A stretch of DNA of 64,000 nucleotides from Anoplolepis gracilipes. Lineage: Eukaryota; Arthropoda; Insecta; Hymenoptera; Formicidae. Both the position numbers and the translations under genes were made by a program. Below, piece after piece: positions 11,501-23,783 of the stretch. The stretch covers positions 9,894,501 through 9,958,500 of the forward strand of contig NC_132975.1 of assembly GCF_047496725.1 (NCBI RefSeq). Direction: 5' to 3'. Below the pieces are notes generated by a model, which was given only the letters and a program-made list of their open reading frames with translations, made no database searches and was not told the DNA's origin. How positions within the stretch are numbered: position 1 is the first letter of the stretch; each line of letters opens with the position of its first letter.

Positions 11501-14500
11501 CATTTGGTCCAAGCCAGTTACCCAAACAATTGTATGTAAGATCTGCTGGAACGAGATTATAATGATGTATTTTGAAAATGCGCAACTTTTCTCTCACTGC
11601 TTCGATAATCAATTAACTGGCAATAAAATAACGATACATTGTATTTAACATAACACATTTTATTTACTAATAATCATATGAACAAAGTCATATTTGTTTG
11701 TTGAATCTAATTTATAAAATCTCGAGCGTGTTACTAATTTTTTACTAGTCAAATTATATATAAGATCTATAAAAAAAGATGAATTGTTCCTCTCATATTT
11801 TATACAAATATAAGTATAAAATATATAATATTGCTATAAATATATTTAAAATAATCGTATATTTTTCATTTTTGTCATATCTATGTTAAAAATTATCTAT
11901 ATTAAAAACTACAAAAAAGTTTTATATAGGTAAACTTACTGTGCATGTCGAAATTGCATCGTTTCAAGTTCAAATGTAAAATCGAGCCATCCGGACAATT
12001 ATTTAATTCGGAAGAGAATGTGTTGCACTCGTATGATATCGCGGAATTATTGCTGAGACTGTATTTGAAGTGATATAAACCAGCAATAGGACAGTATTCA
12101 TTCCGGATCGCTACACCGCCAATTTCTTTTGTGCCTATCGAAGAAAAATAAAGTAAATATTTATTAATTGACTTTTATGATTTCTTTTACACATAGTTAA
12201 AAAAAATATATATATATTTTTACATTTTAGATTTATAATTCGTATATATATTTTCTCAAACACAATGACATTGTATTAAAAAAATAAAAACTATTAGTTA
12301 GAATATAAGTTTCCGAAAAAATGTTGATAAGATATAAATAATATTTTTAGAAATTATACATTCGATTTGAGAGTCCCAACCCATATGATTTCCATTGTGA
12401 ATTTTATTAAAATACATTTGGACGTGATTATATAAGGTAGTCTAGATTTTCGTGAATCGAGACGAGATATCAAAGGATGAAATCCGCAGGTATCCTTCAT
12501 TCACAAAAATCTCTTCGAAATAGCTCTCGCGGTTTTTTGATGCTACAATAAGACACGATCTATAAGGAAGTAACTGAAATTCCACACCACGTTTTCGTCT
12601 AAAACCTTCGACATTTTTTATTTGTTGAATTATTTTTATTATTTCTTTTTCTTCGCAATCATAATGCAAAAGGAAAAAAAAGGAAAGGATCGTGCAGTAC
12701 CTTTAAAGTTATATTGGAAATGTACAGATTTCAATTGTAAAAACAATTATTATTTAAATGATATATAGCATGTTTCAGATATCATAAATTTGTTATTTTT
12801 TAATTTATTTTAACTGAATTTTATATAACAAAATTTTATATTATCTCCCGTTAAAGGGTTTTAACATTATAATATTCAAAATTACGTAAAATACTTTTTT
12901 TACTAACAAAATAATTGTGTAAATACAAATAACATTTATTCTGAAAATAGATGTATGCTATTCTTTTTTCCTTTGGGTGCTTCCAATAATTTTATTTTAA
13001 AAGTATTTTCTCTCAAGAATTTCATAAAACTAACTTTAGAGAAAGATTATGTAGTTCTAATAGGCAGCTTAAAATATAAATTATATATAAACAAATATTT
13101 TCGATCTTTAATTTTTTTTCTTTTATTAATTCTTTTTTCAGCACTATTTAGTTTGTTGAATAAAAAATAAAATGTTTGATTTATTTTTTTTCGAGAGCTT
13201 ATTTCTTTTCTCAAATTAAAGGAAAAAAGAATACATATGTGAAACTATTTGATTATTAATCCAGTGCTTTTGTTGATATCTTTTATAATTTTAAAAATAA
13301 AAAAGATCTAAAATATGTTATGTCAAAATAAGTTAGGTACAATTGTTATCAAAGTGTCAGTGAATTTTGATCCTATGTTCAGTATATTTATAAAAATTGA
13401 ATCATATCGCTTATAATAAACAAGTAATACTTGTTTATTACACTTCAATTCAATTTACAATTAAAATATAAATTCATTGGTTTGATAAATAAAATATGTA
13501 TTGCAATTAAAAAAAGGAATATTAGAAAATGTATATCATAATTTCGCGAGACAAGATACAAAAAGGAATGGTAAAACATGACGACGGAATCATCTTTATC
13601 AAGTTAGGGGAATGTATAAATATTTCCTCTTGGACGTCAGACACAATAGTATAATTTAGCGAAACCAAGAAAAGTGTAATATATACTCTTTCTTTATTGG
13701 TAACAGACCATCAGCACGTATAGTGTCCGTCGCTTATTTCATTGCAGAATGATTGGGACGAGGACCTTTTTGGGCCACTCCCACGCCTCCGAGGACAAAT
13801 ACCAGGTTGCTATACGGACGACGGTCCAGGAAAAAAAGGAAAACAGGAATAGAACACAACAAAGAATGGATGGGAACGCGGGAGGTCCTTTCGACCAAAT
13901 CTTGGAGTTTTTTTTTTCTTTCAGCATTTTTCTATACTCGAAAATATTTGTCGAAAAGAGACAAAAGATATAACAACAAAAAAGTCAATTATCATATTTT
14001 TTTACATATTTCTACTTTTTTCATTAAAGAAAATTTTGATGTGACTGTGTATTTTGTATTAGACTTTAAATTATACTCTCCGTATTCTTTAAAGCACTAT
14101 TTAAAAATTATTATTATAAAAATAGAGATAAAATAAACAAAATTTAATAATAAAAAAAAAATAATTATTATGATAAGTATTTTTTTTTATTTTGAGTGAA
14201 TAAATTTCTATCTATTTTTAGCTTTTTTTTTCAACCTGAAAGAACTGAAACCGGTATGTTTTCGCGAGCAAATTTGCCGGATATGAACTCTTCGCACATC
14301 TACGAGATTGCGAAGTCGTCGCTTTAGTTTTTTATAAGCGACAAGTCGTCCCTGAATTCTCGAGAGATTCACTGAAAGACTTCACGCACGGATGTTCGAT
14401 TATGTTTCTTCCGCCGGACCACCAACTCGAATTTTTGGTTCCCGTGAAGTTTCTCGCGTGCAGCGACGCAAATCAAAGCGTGAAACCGGGATTACAAGGG

Positions 14501-17500
14501 AGAATCGAGCCAGCTCTTTCGAGCGCGTCGTGACAGGTGCAGCTTCTTGGGAGCCGCTACAGGTGAACGTGCGTGATAATCTACCGGAAGTCGAGAAATC
14601 AATGCTCATTAGTAATCTTCATTAAGCAACTAATAACGATGTACGCGAATGCGTGCGTACCTCTGTACGCTAATCCTGTGTGAATCTTATGTGTCTAAGA
14701 GTTTCCTTTATTATTAATATTTTATTACTGTTAACTCTTGATGAAGTTACTATTGTACACAATTTATGTTATAATTCGATGAATTAATGCATGGAAAATG
14801 ATTATAAAATATTGCATCACAAATTCTTACAAAACTGCATACAAAACTCAATCGTCAATCGTGTCTTTGTATAAGTCCATATGAGTCCTTTTGTATTAGT
14901 CCTTTCGAGATTCCACAGGGCTAACTCGATTTGTCCGCTTCACCTCGGATATAAACGATTATACAAATGCATCCCAATCATCTTAAGAGTATTTTAATTG
15001 TCACGCGCGTGAGAAAATCGCGGTGCGCACACGCGTGTACACATGCGTTCTGCACGCGACATGCATATTGTGCATTCTTGCACAACGCGGTAGCCCATTG
15101 TTCCTGCATCATTACACAAGCTTCATCACTTCCTTTCGGCTGTTAGAGTTCGCGGCCAATTAACGCTAATTATTGAGAACTATTAATTCGTCGATGCGCG
15201 AGTACGCCGAACTTAACCCTCCTTCCTTCCTCTAAAGGTCGGGTTGCAATTTGTTTGTTCGATAAACCGGAAGTCCGTAAATTCCTCGAGTACGCTACAT
15301 AATACGCACGTCGCGTATATAAGAATGCGAGTGCTAATTAATCCACCTCTATGAATACACTCAGCTGAATGCTATTCTGACATGCCATGTGCTTCATAAT
15401 ATTTTTTTCAATGAAAGAAAATAGGTAAAAATAAAACATACGTAATTCATAAATTGTGTTCAAATTATTTCGATCGATTCACGATATTTGATTCGAAAAT
15501 ATATATATATGGTTTTAATCAAATTGTATAAAAAATTTTTTGATTAAAAAAATATTTAAAAAGCGTACGTATTTATTATATAATTTATGTGGTAAAAGCT
15601 TTCTATTTAATCTTATTATTTTTCTTATTATTTTCTTATCAGATTTCTATTTTATTATTAGAAGTAATATTAGCATTAAACAAAATATCGCCAATAAGTT
15701 TTAGCTTTAACTTATTGTCAATTCATATACTTTTCTACGCGTGTTCTATATTCGCTTCACTTTTTCGGCTGAGTGAAATAAACTTTACAATTGCCTAAGC
15801 CTAAGCAAAACCGCAGTTTGCCCGACAGACACAAAAACTCGCATTAATTCACATTAGCAATAATTTAACTGACTCTAACCGTGAGAAAATACAGTTATTG
15901 AGACAGATCCTGCATTTCCAGCATAAAGCCGTGTTCATTACCATAAGTATGTCTCATATTTAGTCTAATGTACGTCATAGGTCGCGGTCTCTGCTTTATG
16001 AACAAATACATGATTATCGAGAGAAATCCGGCTTCTACTTACGGTACAGAATCGAGGTGGAGTTCAGTGTGTTACAGGAGGCCAAGGCGGCCGACTCATA
16101 TATGTAACACCTGTTGAGAGCTTCTGAGAACACTTCTATGACATTCCGCGACCTCCGCAGCAATCGGAAACACCTTATGCAGTCCTTATCACGATTTCTG
16201 CAACAGCAAATGCCAGAAGTTAGTATAATCATAATATTAATAAAGTACATGTAGTATTACTGATTACATGCCACATCTTTTGTTTTGATATTGAAACAAA
16301 CAGAAAATTATTCTTTTATGGATATCATTGTGTATTTGCAATTTTTTAAATATAATGCATTAAATGCTTATACTTAATGTCGCTTCCAATTAAGTCAAAA
16401 TTTTGCCGTTGCAGTAAAGAATACTTAACAGAATTTGCAATCTGATATAAAAAATTTCTCTGAAGTTATTTATAAAATCCGAAGATAACCATATAGTTAA
16501 GAGATATAAATGTAATACACTACCTTTATAAATATAATACTAGCCTCGCATTGCCTTATAAAATTTATGATCGCAAGCGGAAATGCAATATGTATTACTT
16601 ATTCGAAATTTATGACGCACAAATCCCGAGGGGAGAAATTGGAAAATTAGTAAGGGCTGAAAATCGCAGCCCGCGGGAAAAACTTAACCACCAGCTGTAA
16701 AGTAACGTAAGAAATAATATCTCGGGAGTGCTGTTACTGTCAACTATAAAATATTGAAACGATGATACCCGTGCCGTAATATCACATATGTAAGAAATAA
16801 TAAGAGTCCCGCTTCTCTCCTTGCCCGCTCCCTCCCCCCCTCTCTTTCTCTCTCTGGTTCCTCTAATTTTAATTAAAATCTGTACTGTCTCAAGCTCGTA
16901 CATCGGATTCTGTTTCAAAAGTTTTGAGTTGTAGATAATATATAATCGACGTCGTCTTCATTAGCTTATATTAAATCAAGACTCTCGTCTTTATAATTTT
17001 GAAACCTAAAAAACTTCTTTTGCATTTTCAAAACTCCTTGACATATTAATTGAACCGAGAACGTATAATAAAACTAAATCTGTAAAAATGAAAAATATTT
17101 TATTTTCACTAAAGTGAAACAAAAATGCAAAAAAAATGACATGTCGCGAATGCTATTGATCCTTGAACTGTCATCGTAAAATATCTGATCTTATATCCAG
17201 CTTCTTTTTATCCTTGAAATCCTACGAATTTTCTCACGAAATAAAGGTACGCTGAGACAAGACGACACTAATGGCTGTATAATAGCAGCGCGATAGCGTC
17301 TGGATTAGGGCGTCTGGATATTAACGCTCTCGTGACGAGCCTCTCGTGAATTAACACTCGACTTACCCGACACAGGAAGTGGACAATGACAAGTGCAAAA
17401 GAAAAAAAAAATAAGAACAAGGATCATTCTTGTTCCACGCGGTGCCAGGTGCCAACGACTTGGTGTAGCAACACGCGATATCTCGAAACGAGCTAAATTA

Positions 17501-20500
17501 AAGATAATAAAAAAATTTCATCAAAGAAAATGTTTAAATAGGTGAAAAAATAATAGTTTCTCTGTCAAATTTTTATTGACCGGTTTCAAGATACCTACGG
17601 TTAAAATAATTGCTCTGAAATACTATGTCAAAAATATCGACGATATTGAATGACTCTTAAAATGATGTTTGAACGCAAATTAAAATATAAAAGATAAAAA
17701 ATAAGAGAGAATGAGATAATATTGGTTCGAGACATTGTACATCTGAGAAAATCCATTTCATTAAAACGAGTAATTTTTGTGCAAGATTATGTGCAAGAGG
17801 AAGGAAGAGAGATACATTGTATTATCGTGTTGCTATCACGGCCGCTATCTGGTACCTTTTCACAAACAATTATGAAAATGACAGTGGTTGTAGAGGAGTC
17901 ATTTGTTCAACAATATCCAGTGTGTACCATACGTTCGCGCAACAAAATCGCCATTACGATAAAAAGATGTTATTTAAATAATTGCGAGTTATTAAAGTAA
18001 CTACATAGGCGCGTGCATCCGAGAGCACGCATTCACGTTATTCGCGTTACGCATTGTGCAATGTTATTTGACTTATTTTATTGGTATTATATATAAATAG
18101 TAATCATTTATCTTTTTAATTATATAATGTAATAAATGTCAGAGACTTGATATTTGGACTGTGTATTATTCTCCCAATTTCATATGTAATTAAATGAATT
18201 CTTCTCTAATCTTTTATAGAACATGCGTCTTTCTTCTTTACATGCATATAAAATCATATTTACAAATTACGATATAATAACATTAATAATTATCAAAATA
18301 TCTCGATCAATTTTCCGAGCATAGCGAGTGTCAAGTGGCGCAATGATGTATGAATTACAATGTGATATTACCTCCTGACAGATATAAGTGAGTGTTTACG
18401 ACGTCAACGCATACCTGCGCTTATAATTATAACTCCGAGGCAATACCTATTATGCGCCGATATTATGCAACTTGTGAGAATGAGCGTGTAGGCCCGCGAT
18501 CGTATGGTCACCTCGATCTTTCCACCATATATAGGATCTCGCCCGTGTTGTTAAAAGAGCAATGTGCGCGAACACGTGCTTGGGAACCCTGCGGATATAT
18601 TCGCCAACTGGAGAATGTTACATGATAGGTTTTGTCTATACTAACGACTATGCGAGTGCACGACAAGCATTCTTGTCTGAATTCGGAGTATTCGCCGTGT
18701 GATATTCGTCTTGATGGCGTCATTCCTTGTCAAGTTTCTTATTTCCAGTACATATTCCTATATCTTAATAAATTAAAGTATTGAAAATGCGCTCTATGAA
18801 GTTGTTTTCTGATTAATTCATTTCTCGAAATAGAAGAAAACCAAATAAAAATGCAAATCCATCGTTTTTCTATAGCTTTAACAATAAAATATCTCGTATA
18901 CTTATGTAATTGGTTCCTTTTTGTAGTTTATGATCGAAAAAATTTAATTTTTTTGTCCACCTTTATATCTTTTGCAATTAGAATATTTTTTAACTTTCAT
19001 TTATAATAACATTCGTCTTTCTGGTTGAAATTAATTCGATCTATAATTTCTTATCAAGATAATAAATATTCAGGTTTCGTTAGAAATAAAAACACTATTA
19101 ACTAATAGCTTTTTTTGTTCCGTGCGATCGATGCAACAGAGTTTGTATAAAGCGAAATGCAATTACATCGCACGCATATCCCAACGTCAAAAGCTACACT
19201 GTTTCAAACTCGTGAAACGAGTTTGAAACACGAAAGTGGAGGACACGACGCACAGGTCAATAACGTCTTTCCATTTAACACTTGTTTCGGAAACATTTTA
19301 CAAGTGCTTGAGCTATTTTATTTTATTTTACCTACTCTACCTACCAACCAAATTACGTACAATTGAAATTGCGTTCGCTCTCCGTGAGACTGTCGTCATC
19401 ATCATCATCATCATCATCCGACTGCGGTATCCCACTGACCCGAAATGTAAATTGCACTCGAATCAAATTTGCATAGCTGCGCACGCACCATGAGACTATG
19501 TATCATACGAGCAACAAATCATCACGTAGACAGAATGTAATGCTATATAAAAATTCTATAATTTTGCATAAAAAAAAATGTTTATTTAATATCTTCCTAT
19601 AATAATATTGTTCATCATAGTTAGTAATAAAAAGTATTTCTCATAGATTTTATTTCTCACGTTAGGTGAGTCATGTATCTTCTCTACTAATGAGCGATTC
19701 CAGCGATTGTCAACGGAGTCGGAATTCAGATCCCTACGCCTCACAATTAGAATGACAAATGAGTGTGTGAAGCCAGCCTAAGAAATATGCGACACGTTGT
19801 TGTTCTCGACGTGGTGATCCCGGAGGAGAGTTAACTCGTCGTCAACGCGAACTTAGAGAACACGGAGGCGGGATACATGGAAACTGGAGGAGACGCTCGT
19901 ACCATCTTCGGCTAGTCACTCCTCCGTCTTCACGGAGATTAATGATAGAAGATGGTATGCAGGCCCTCTGTTCTATCCAATCGCTGGAGGTGGGGCCCGT
20001 TCAGCGCGCGCGAGCATCCCCGGCGACGATGTATTCTCTTCCGATGCCGTTTTTCAACGGCTTTAGAGCGATTGTTATGCCACGAAACGTATAAGCACGC
20101 GTTGTACCGGACGATTCACGAGCGAACGTCATTATTTGCTCTCTCACATTGATATTGTATAATCGACAAGACAATATTTTCGGAAGAGATGAGAAAAATT
20201 ATTATAAATAGAATTCTAGAAATAAATAAAAATGTTTATAAATATTCGAGAAATAATAAATGTGTTAAAAACCCTAGTTTTTTATCTTTTCGCCTTTTCG
20301 AGATGACGATATTAGCTAACGTTGACATTCTACTTTTAATAATTATATTATACTTAATAATCATACATACTTTCGAATATTAGTACATTTATGATCACCT
20401 AAGCCGAATACATGCGACCGCATTATAATCCTTGCAAACGAACCAACTGTACTTTGCGTATTTGCCGACGATTTTACAGAGAAAATTCTCGCGGTAGACG

Positions 20501-23500
20501 CGAAATATAGCGATCATCCTCTGTGTGAGAACATCGCCGACAACCGCGGGCGTGGAGAGGCAATTTACGCGAATTCTGCATACAGCTTTCACAGCGTATA
20601 TTGCTTGTCGCTCCAGCAAATTATTATTACGAACTGCGATTATCGCTTAATAGCTGCGGCCTTGCTCGTACGGACTATCATCGCAACACACGCATAAACG
20701 TCACTGTCATTTAAATAACGCGTAACGACCACGCTTCGTAAAAATCGTGAGACACACGATTGATTAAAGATTAAATGGAACGTTGCGACGGGAGAAAAAA
20801 ATGCACGGCAATTAAGCCGCGATCAACTCTCAAGCAAATAACGAGTTGCCTCGAGTGATACATACGTAATAGTGATCGTAGCCATTTATTTATTATTCAA
20901 ATTATATCTATCATAGTCCATCTGTCCGTAATAAATCCTTTAGAGAAAATTATGCGATACACACACATCATTATTCAGATTATAATAAATTAATCGGCTA
21001 ACAAATAACAAGAAATAAAAAATCGAATTAACAATAATTATCATGAATTAAACATTACAATTATATGTCAAATACGACGAATATTGAACAATCAAAAATT
21101 TATCTTTGTTTTTATTTTTATTTTTATTTGTAAAGTTTATTCTTACAACGCTCAACGTATAACATCACGTTGCAAACTCAAAAAAATCTTTTCCAGATCG
21201 TAAATGCGATGGTGATGATAATAAAGACAGCCAAAGATATGATTTCTTGGAATATTCATAGCGTGGTAGCTCGTTAACGATTCAACATGAATCGCGAAGT
21301 ATACGATCGCGTCTAGAGAAGAAGAAGAAGAAAAAGAAGAAGAAGAAGAAGAAGAAGAAGAAGAGAAAGGGGTAGGCTCTCACGTGTATGCCAATTTATG
21401 CATACTTGAGCGGACAACACCCACATGGCTTCGTGAACGTTCAGATGCATCGAAGAACTATCGATTGACGCGACGAGGTTCTCGAACTTCGGATCTCTAG
21501 ATGCAACATTGAAATTTCTCTGCAAATCTATTGATTAACGAACTAGAGAATTGGACGATTTTGATCTATATATATATTTTCTCATTTTATTATTATTTTT
21601 TAATATAGAAATAAAGATTTATACCTACATATAGTTTAATTAATCATGTATGAATTAATGAAAAAAATAAATATATAAAAATTGTAATAAAAATGTCCAG
21701 ACTTTTCTAAAAAATGACAGCCGCAATGTTATAAATATGTAGTATTTAACATCTAATTGTTTCCCCTTCCTCTGTGTTATCCCTTGTGATACAATAGAAG
21801 ATTTTTTCTCTTCTTTCTTTTTTTTTCATAGGAACAATGTTAAAGCTACGTCGATTTAGGACGCAAAGAGTACTTGATGTTTCATCATTTTTTTGTTTTA
21901 TAGCTTTCGTCCTCTTTCTAGAATTAGCTCGGATTCGCAATACGCACGCGACACGAGTGTCTGGAAAGCCGGCTATTTTTGTTTTCAGACGAGCCGTAGA
22001 CGTCGTGGTATCCCAAGAGACATTGGCAAGCTAATTTAACCTTAACCCCTTCACACCCTTTCCATTTTCCGCGACGGCAATATTCCTTCGTCGTCGTCGG
22101 ATTCTCTGTCTTTTTGATAAAAAGAGCTCACCTCTCTCTGAGCGCAAATGATTCTCCCACATTCTCCCGTCTAGACTCGCAGTGACTTATATAGAAAGCA
22201 GTATAAATTACACACACTTTTTTTATTAATCATAAATATTTCAACAAACTTTGAATTTCAAAAGTTTAATTGTTTTACACACAATTGCGTTTTATAATAT
22301 CATATATCTTAAGTAATTAAATGTTTTAAATTAAAATTCTACTAAAGTATAAATTCGTTAGAAAAGAAGTTTAACGTTATATAATATAGTCGTCAAATTA
22401 ATGACCAATTTAAAATAATTTTGTGAATACCCAACTATTCATAAAATTTTGAAATTTAAAATATATACAATACATATGTATTTAAAAATGATATTTATTT
22501 TAATATTTAAATTTTGCAATTGGTAAATATGCAAACTATATAACTGGAATGTATATAAAATTCATTAGAGTTTTTCTCTATACATATATATACATATACA
22601 TATACATATGGATATAATTTCAGCATTAAACATTCTTTATAGAATGCGACAACGCATCAGAGCATTTGATAAGAGAATGTGAGAAGAATCAGAGGTTCGA
22701 CATCATTAGAAACATGTTTAACGACGGACATCGTGTTCTTTCAACACTATTTCGCTGTCTCATTTAACGGCATTTACATATGCAAGCGTTGCAGATATCC
22801 TAGTTACAAATGCATCGTTCGAATGTACCGTTACTTTTAAACCGAGTATACCATCGTTTTTCGAACACATCAACCACCTCTGTTCTTTCTTGTTTTATCA
22901 ATAAATCTAAAACTTTAGTGTTTTATGGATGCCGGACTTTTTTATGTGTCTGTAAACTTTCACAACAACCGTTCGCGGCTTTTAAGACTTTAACACCTTA
23001 ATTTGGAGATCTTAACGCGCAAGATTGATAAAGATCATCATGTGCCACTTGATAATTCAGAATGTATAGTAAAATATAAAAATAAAGTTGTCAAAATTCC
23101 TAAATAAAAATTAGAATAATGTGCAGGTTATTTTTAAACAATAATAATAAAAACAAATTACATATATTGTTAATCAGTAAATCAAATTAATCAAATTAAT
23201 TGCATACGTGATCAATATTCATTACAAATTGCAAGAATTTAACATTTAACATTTTTGTATGTAACTCCCAAATTAAATTTTAAAAACTTTATTCATACTC
23301 TTAAACTTAATTTATGAGAATCGCCTCTAATTTTAATATTAAATTATTTTCATGTATTAATTAACTCTTCAAAGAAAGATCGACTAATAAGTGCTGCATC
23401 CTTACTATATTAATTCATCAATCTACTGATTTAACAATAGATTCTATAGAATCGTTTGTAGACATGACTTTTCTAATTATTAATCGTTAAATGGATTTGC

Positions 23501-23783
23501 TAAATCTCGGCACTTTCTTTGATGTACGTAGTTGAGTTAACTGACCTGTCCATTAATAGTACGTTATCGCCGACTTTCTTGTGGCAGTAGCCCCACACCG
23601 GTATCGCGTTGAAGGTGATGTTAATGGTAGAATACTGAATAGGCTCGTTCGCCATGCTTCCGACGCCCTTTCCGCTCACCTGCGTCACGAATTCGCCCTG
23701 GAATTCCGCAGGAAAATAACAGCCCACCAAAGGCTGAGGGTCGAGGTACTGTTGGACAACCTCACTCACGATGACAGTGTCAT
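8391..23783 (-). CDS. Cysteine-rich extracellular protein of the insect DUF7042-DUF7045 type (12 exons; 5' exon not found)
   Basis: Exons in transcript order are 23783-23546, 16197-16043, 12134-11940, 11545-11436, 11150-10984, 10833-10678, 10476-10409, 10045-9965, 9837-9676, 9350-9153, 8919-8824 and 8521-8391. All introns are GT-AG and all phases fit, giving 585 residues and a TAA stop. The protein has about 26 cysteines, many Asn-X-Ser/Thr sites, a Ser/Thr/Pro-rich stalk, and a final hydrophobic segment LLIIVFIAFL followed by eight residues. That tail suggests a GPI signal or a short membrane anchor. It contains two related modules in tandem, exons 1-5 and 6-10. The pattern C-FP-x-G ... C-x-R ... 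NV(I/L)E ... CPI-x-G ... CLG-x-W matches, from memory, insect proteins annotated with DUF7042-DUF7045; no function is known to me. The first visible exon enters in phase 1 and lacks a signal peptide, so at least one exon lies upstream, possibly far away. Introns of 3.9 and 7.3 kb are large compared with the rest. Confidence 0.85.
8824..8919 (-). CDS. DUF7042-7045-type gene, exon 11 visible (stalk)
   Basis: The acceptor is ATTTAAG and the donor GTAAGG. It encodes QCYGNSPSPAPTPLKPIPPI followed by a Thr/Arg-rich segment. This is a proline-rich stalk with one cysteine, typical of a spacer between a folded ectodomain and its anchor. Confidence 0.8.
9153..9350 (-). CDS. DUF7042-7045-type gene, exon 10 visible
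   Basis: The acceptor is CTTTCAG and the donor GTAAAT. It encodes RIYLCLGQWEEKGVMYTY, ECFVGL and HCIRN. It is the counterpart of the CLGNW exon and ends module 2. It holds three cysteines and an NDT site. Confidence 0.85.
9676..9837 (-). CDS. DUF7042-7045-type gene, exon 9 visible
   Basis: The acceptor is GTAACAG and the donor GTATAT. It encodes ESPCPITGQYTGMITDL and three further cysteines. It aligns with the CPIAGLY exon of module 1 and has the same phase (1) at both ends. Confidence 0.85.
9965..10045 (-). CDS. DUF7042-7045-type gene, exon 8 visible
   Basis: The acceptor is ATACAG and the donor GTAAGT. This 81 bp exon encodes MIFSPVHRDNLCDDPNLDK and WMTQA, with one cysteine. It corresponds to the 3' half of exon 2 visible, so module 2 has one extra intron compared with module 1. 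Confidence 0.82.
10308..10385. repeat. 26-bp tandem repeat, three copies, in an intron
   Basis: Three consecutive units follow the pattern ACAATTAAYGACAATAAAAT plus six bases (10308-10333, 10334-10359, 10360-10385) with few differences. It lies between exons 7 and 8 visible of the minus-strand gene. Confidence 0.75.
10409..10476 (-). CDS. DUF7042-7045-type gene, exon 7 visible
   Basis: This 68 bp exon lies between TTTCAG and GTAATT. It encodes EQAAFVCLMMRQRSENVLEF, counterpart to the CIRCFRLLRRSRNVIEV segment at 16043-16197. It enters in phase 2, like that exon. Confidence 0.82.
10678..10833 (-). CDS. DUF7042-7045-type gene, exon 6 visible (module 2 start)
   Basis: The acceptor is ATATCAG and the donor GTGAGT. 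It encodes FPKWAQGVWEQSLIVNGT and GRYVVYSKDQC. This parallels the first visible exon, and the donor falls in the same phase (2) at the matching place. Confidence 0.85.
10984..11150 (-). CDS. DUF7042-7045-type gene, exon 5 visible
   Basis: The acceptor is TTTTTAG and the donor GTGAGT; it enters in phase 0. It encodes the end of module 1 (LFHVDNKKGKTYMALSS), with one cysteine and an NNST sequon, and a Lys-rich linker to module 2. Confidence 0.85.
11436..11545 (-). CDS. DUF7042-7045-type gene, exon 4 visible (NAGNAG acceptor)
   Basis: It encodes YNCLGNWLGPNGSNYF and YRCG. The acceptor is a CAGCAG tandem. Both choices stay in frame: the exon starts at 11545 or 11542, giving Thr-Asp or Asn at the junction. 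The donor is GGG before GTATGT. Confidence 0.82.
11940..12134 (-). CDS. DUF7042-7045-type gene, exon 3 visible
   Basis: The acceptor is TTCGATAG and the donor GTAAGT. It encodes the second half of module 1, starting with EYCPIAGLYHF, and holds four cysteines and an NNS site. It is counterpart to the exon at 9676-9837, which has PCPITGQY at the equivalent place. Confidence 0.85.
12135..16042 (-). other. 3.9 kb intron of the DUF7042-7045-type gene
   Basis: It is mostly AT-rich. It contains a palindromic pair of forkhead-type cores at 13414-13440 and a GC-balanced island at about 14230-15400 with several CG-rich words. No exon that keeps the reading frame was seen. A minus-strand open frame at 12442-12669 has no recognisable features. 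Confidence 0.65.
13414..13440. promoter_or_regulatory. Palindromic forkhead-core motif
   Basis: TAATAAACAAGTA and its exact reverse complement are separated by one base. Each arm holds TAAACAAG, which fits the forkhead/FOXO core RTAAACA. It is a candidate site only; function is inferred from the motif. Confidence 0.35.
16043..16197 (-). CDS. DUF7042-7045-type gene, exon 2 visible (CxxC segment)
   Basis: The acceptor is TGTTGCAG and the donor GTAAGT. The exon enters in phase 2 and leaves in phase 1. It encodes CIRCFRLLRRSRNVIEV with four cysteines in total and an NST site, completing the first half-module. The frame joins precisely to both neighbours. Confidence 0.85.
19200..19230. repeat. 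31-bp palindrome with 13-bp perfect arms
   Basis: TGTTTCAAACTCG, then the five-base spacer TGAAA, then CGAGTTTGAAACA. Unlike most inverted repeats here it is not AT-only. It could be a dimeric protein-binding site or a short hairpin. Confidence 0.6.
19395..19418. repeat. (TCA)n microsatellite
   Basis: About eight uninterrupted TCA units. Confidence 0.85.
21316..21366. repeat. (GAA)n microsatellite
   Basis: About sixteen GAA units with one AAA interruption, a polypurine tract on the plus strand. The Leu-rich reading frame on the minus strand is an artefact of it. Confidence 0.9.
23546..23783 (-). CDS. DUF7042-7045-type gene, first visible exon (module 1 start)
   Basis: It follows TTTTCAG and ends at CAG before GTCAGT. 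It encodes the start of module 1 with GCYFPAEFQGEF and VWGYCHKKVGDN, two cysteines and a NIT glycosylation site. The incoming phase needs one base from an exon that was not found. It matches the N-terminal module that I recall as DUF7044. Confidence 0.8.

Larger units (their letters stand above)
16198..23545 (-). other. 7.3 kb intron of the DUF7042-7045-type gene
   Basis: AT-rich stretches alternate with GC-balanced islands (about 17240-18000, 18400-18760, 19100-20150, 20400-20900, 21180-21540). It holds a C/T tract near 16830, a 31-bp palindrome at 19200-19230, a (TCA)n repeat near 19395 and a (GAA)n repeat near 21316. No in-frame exon was recognised. Confidence 0.6.

Noticed and set aside
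12442..12669. Minus-strand 75-codon frame in the 3.9 kb intron as an extra exon
   Set aside because: The exons on either side already join in frame, and no suitable acceptor and donor pair with the right phases was seen.
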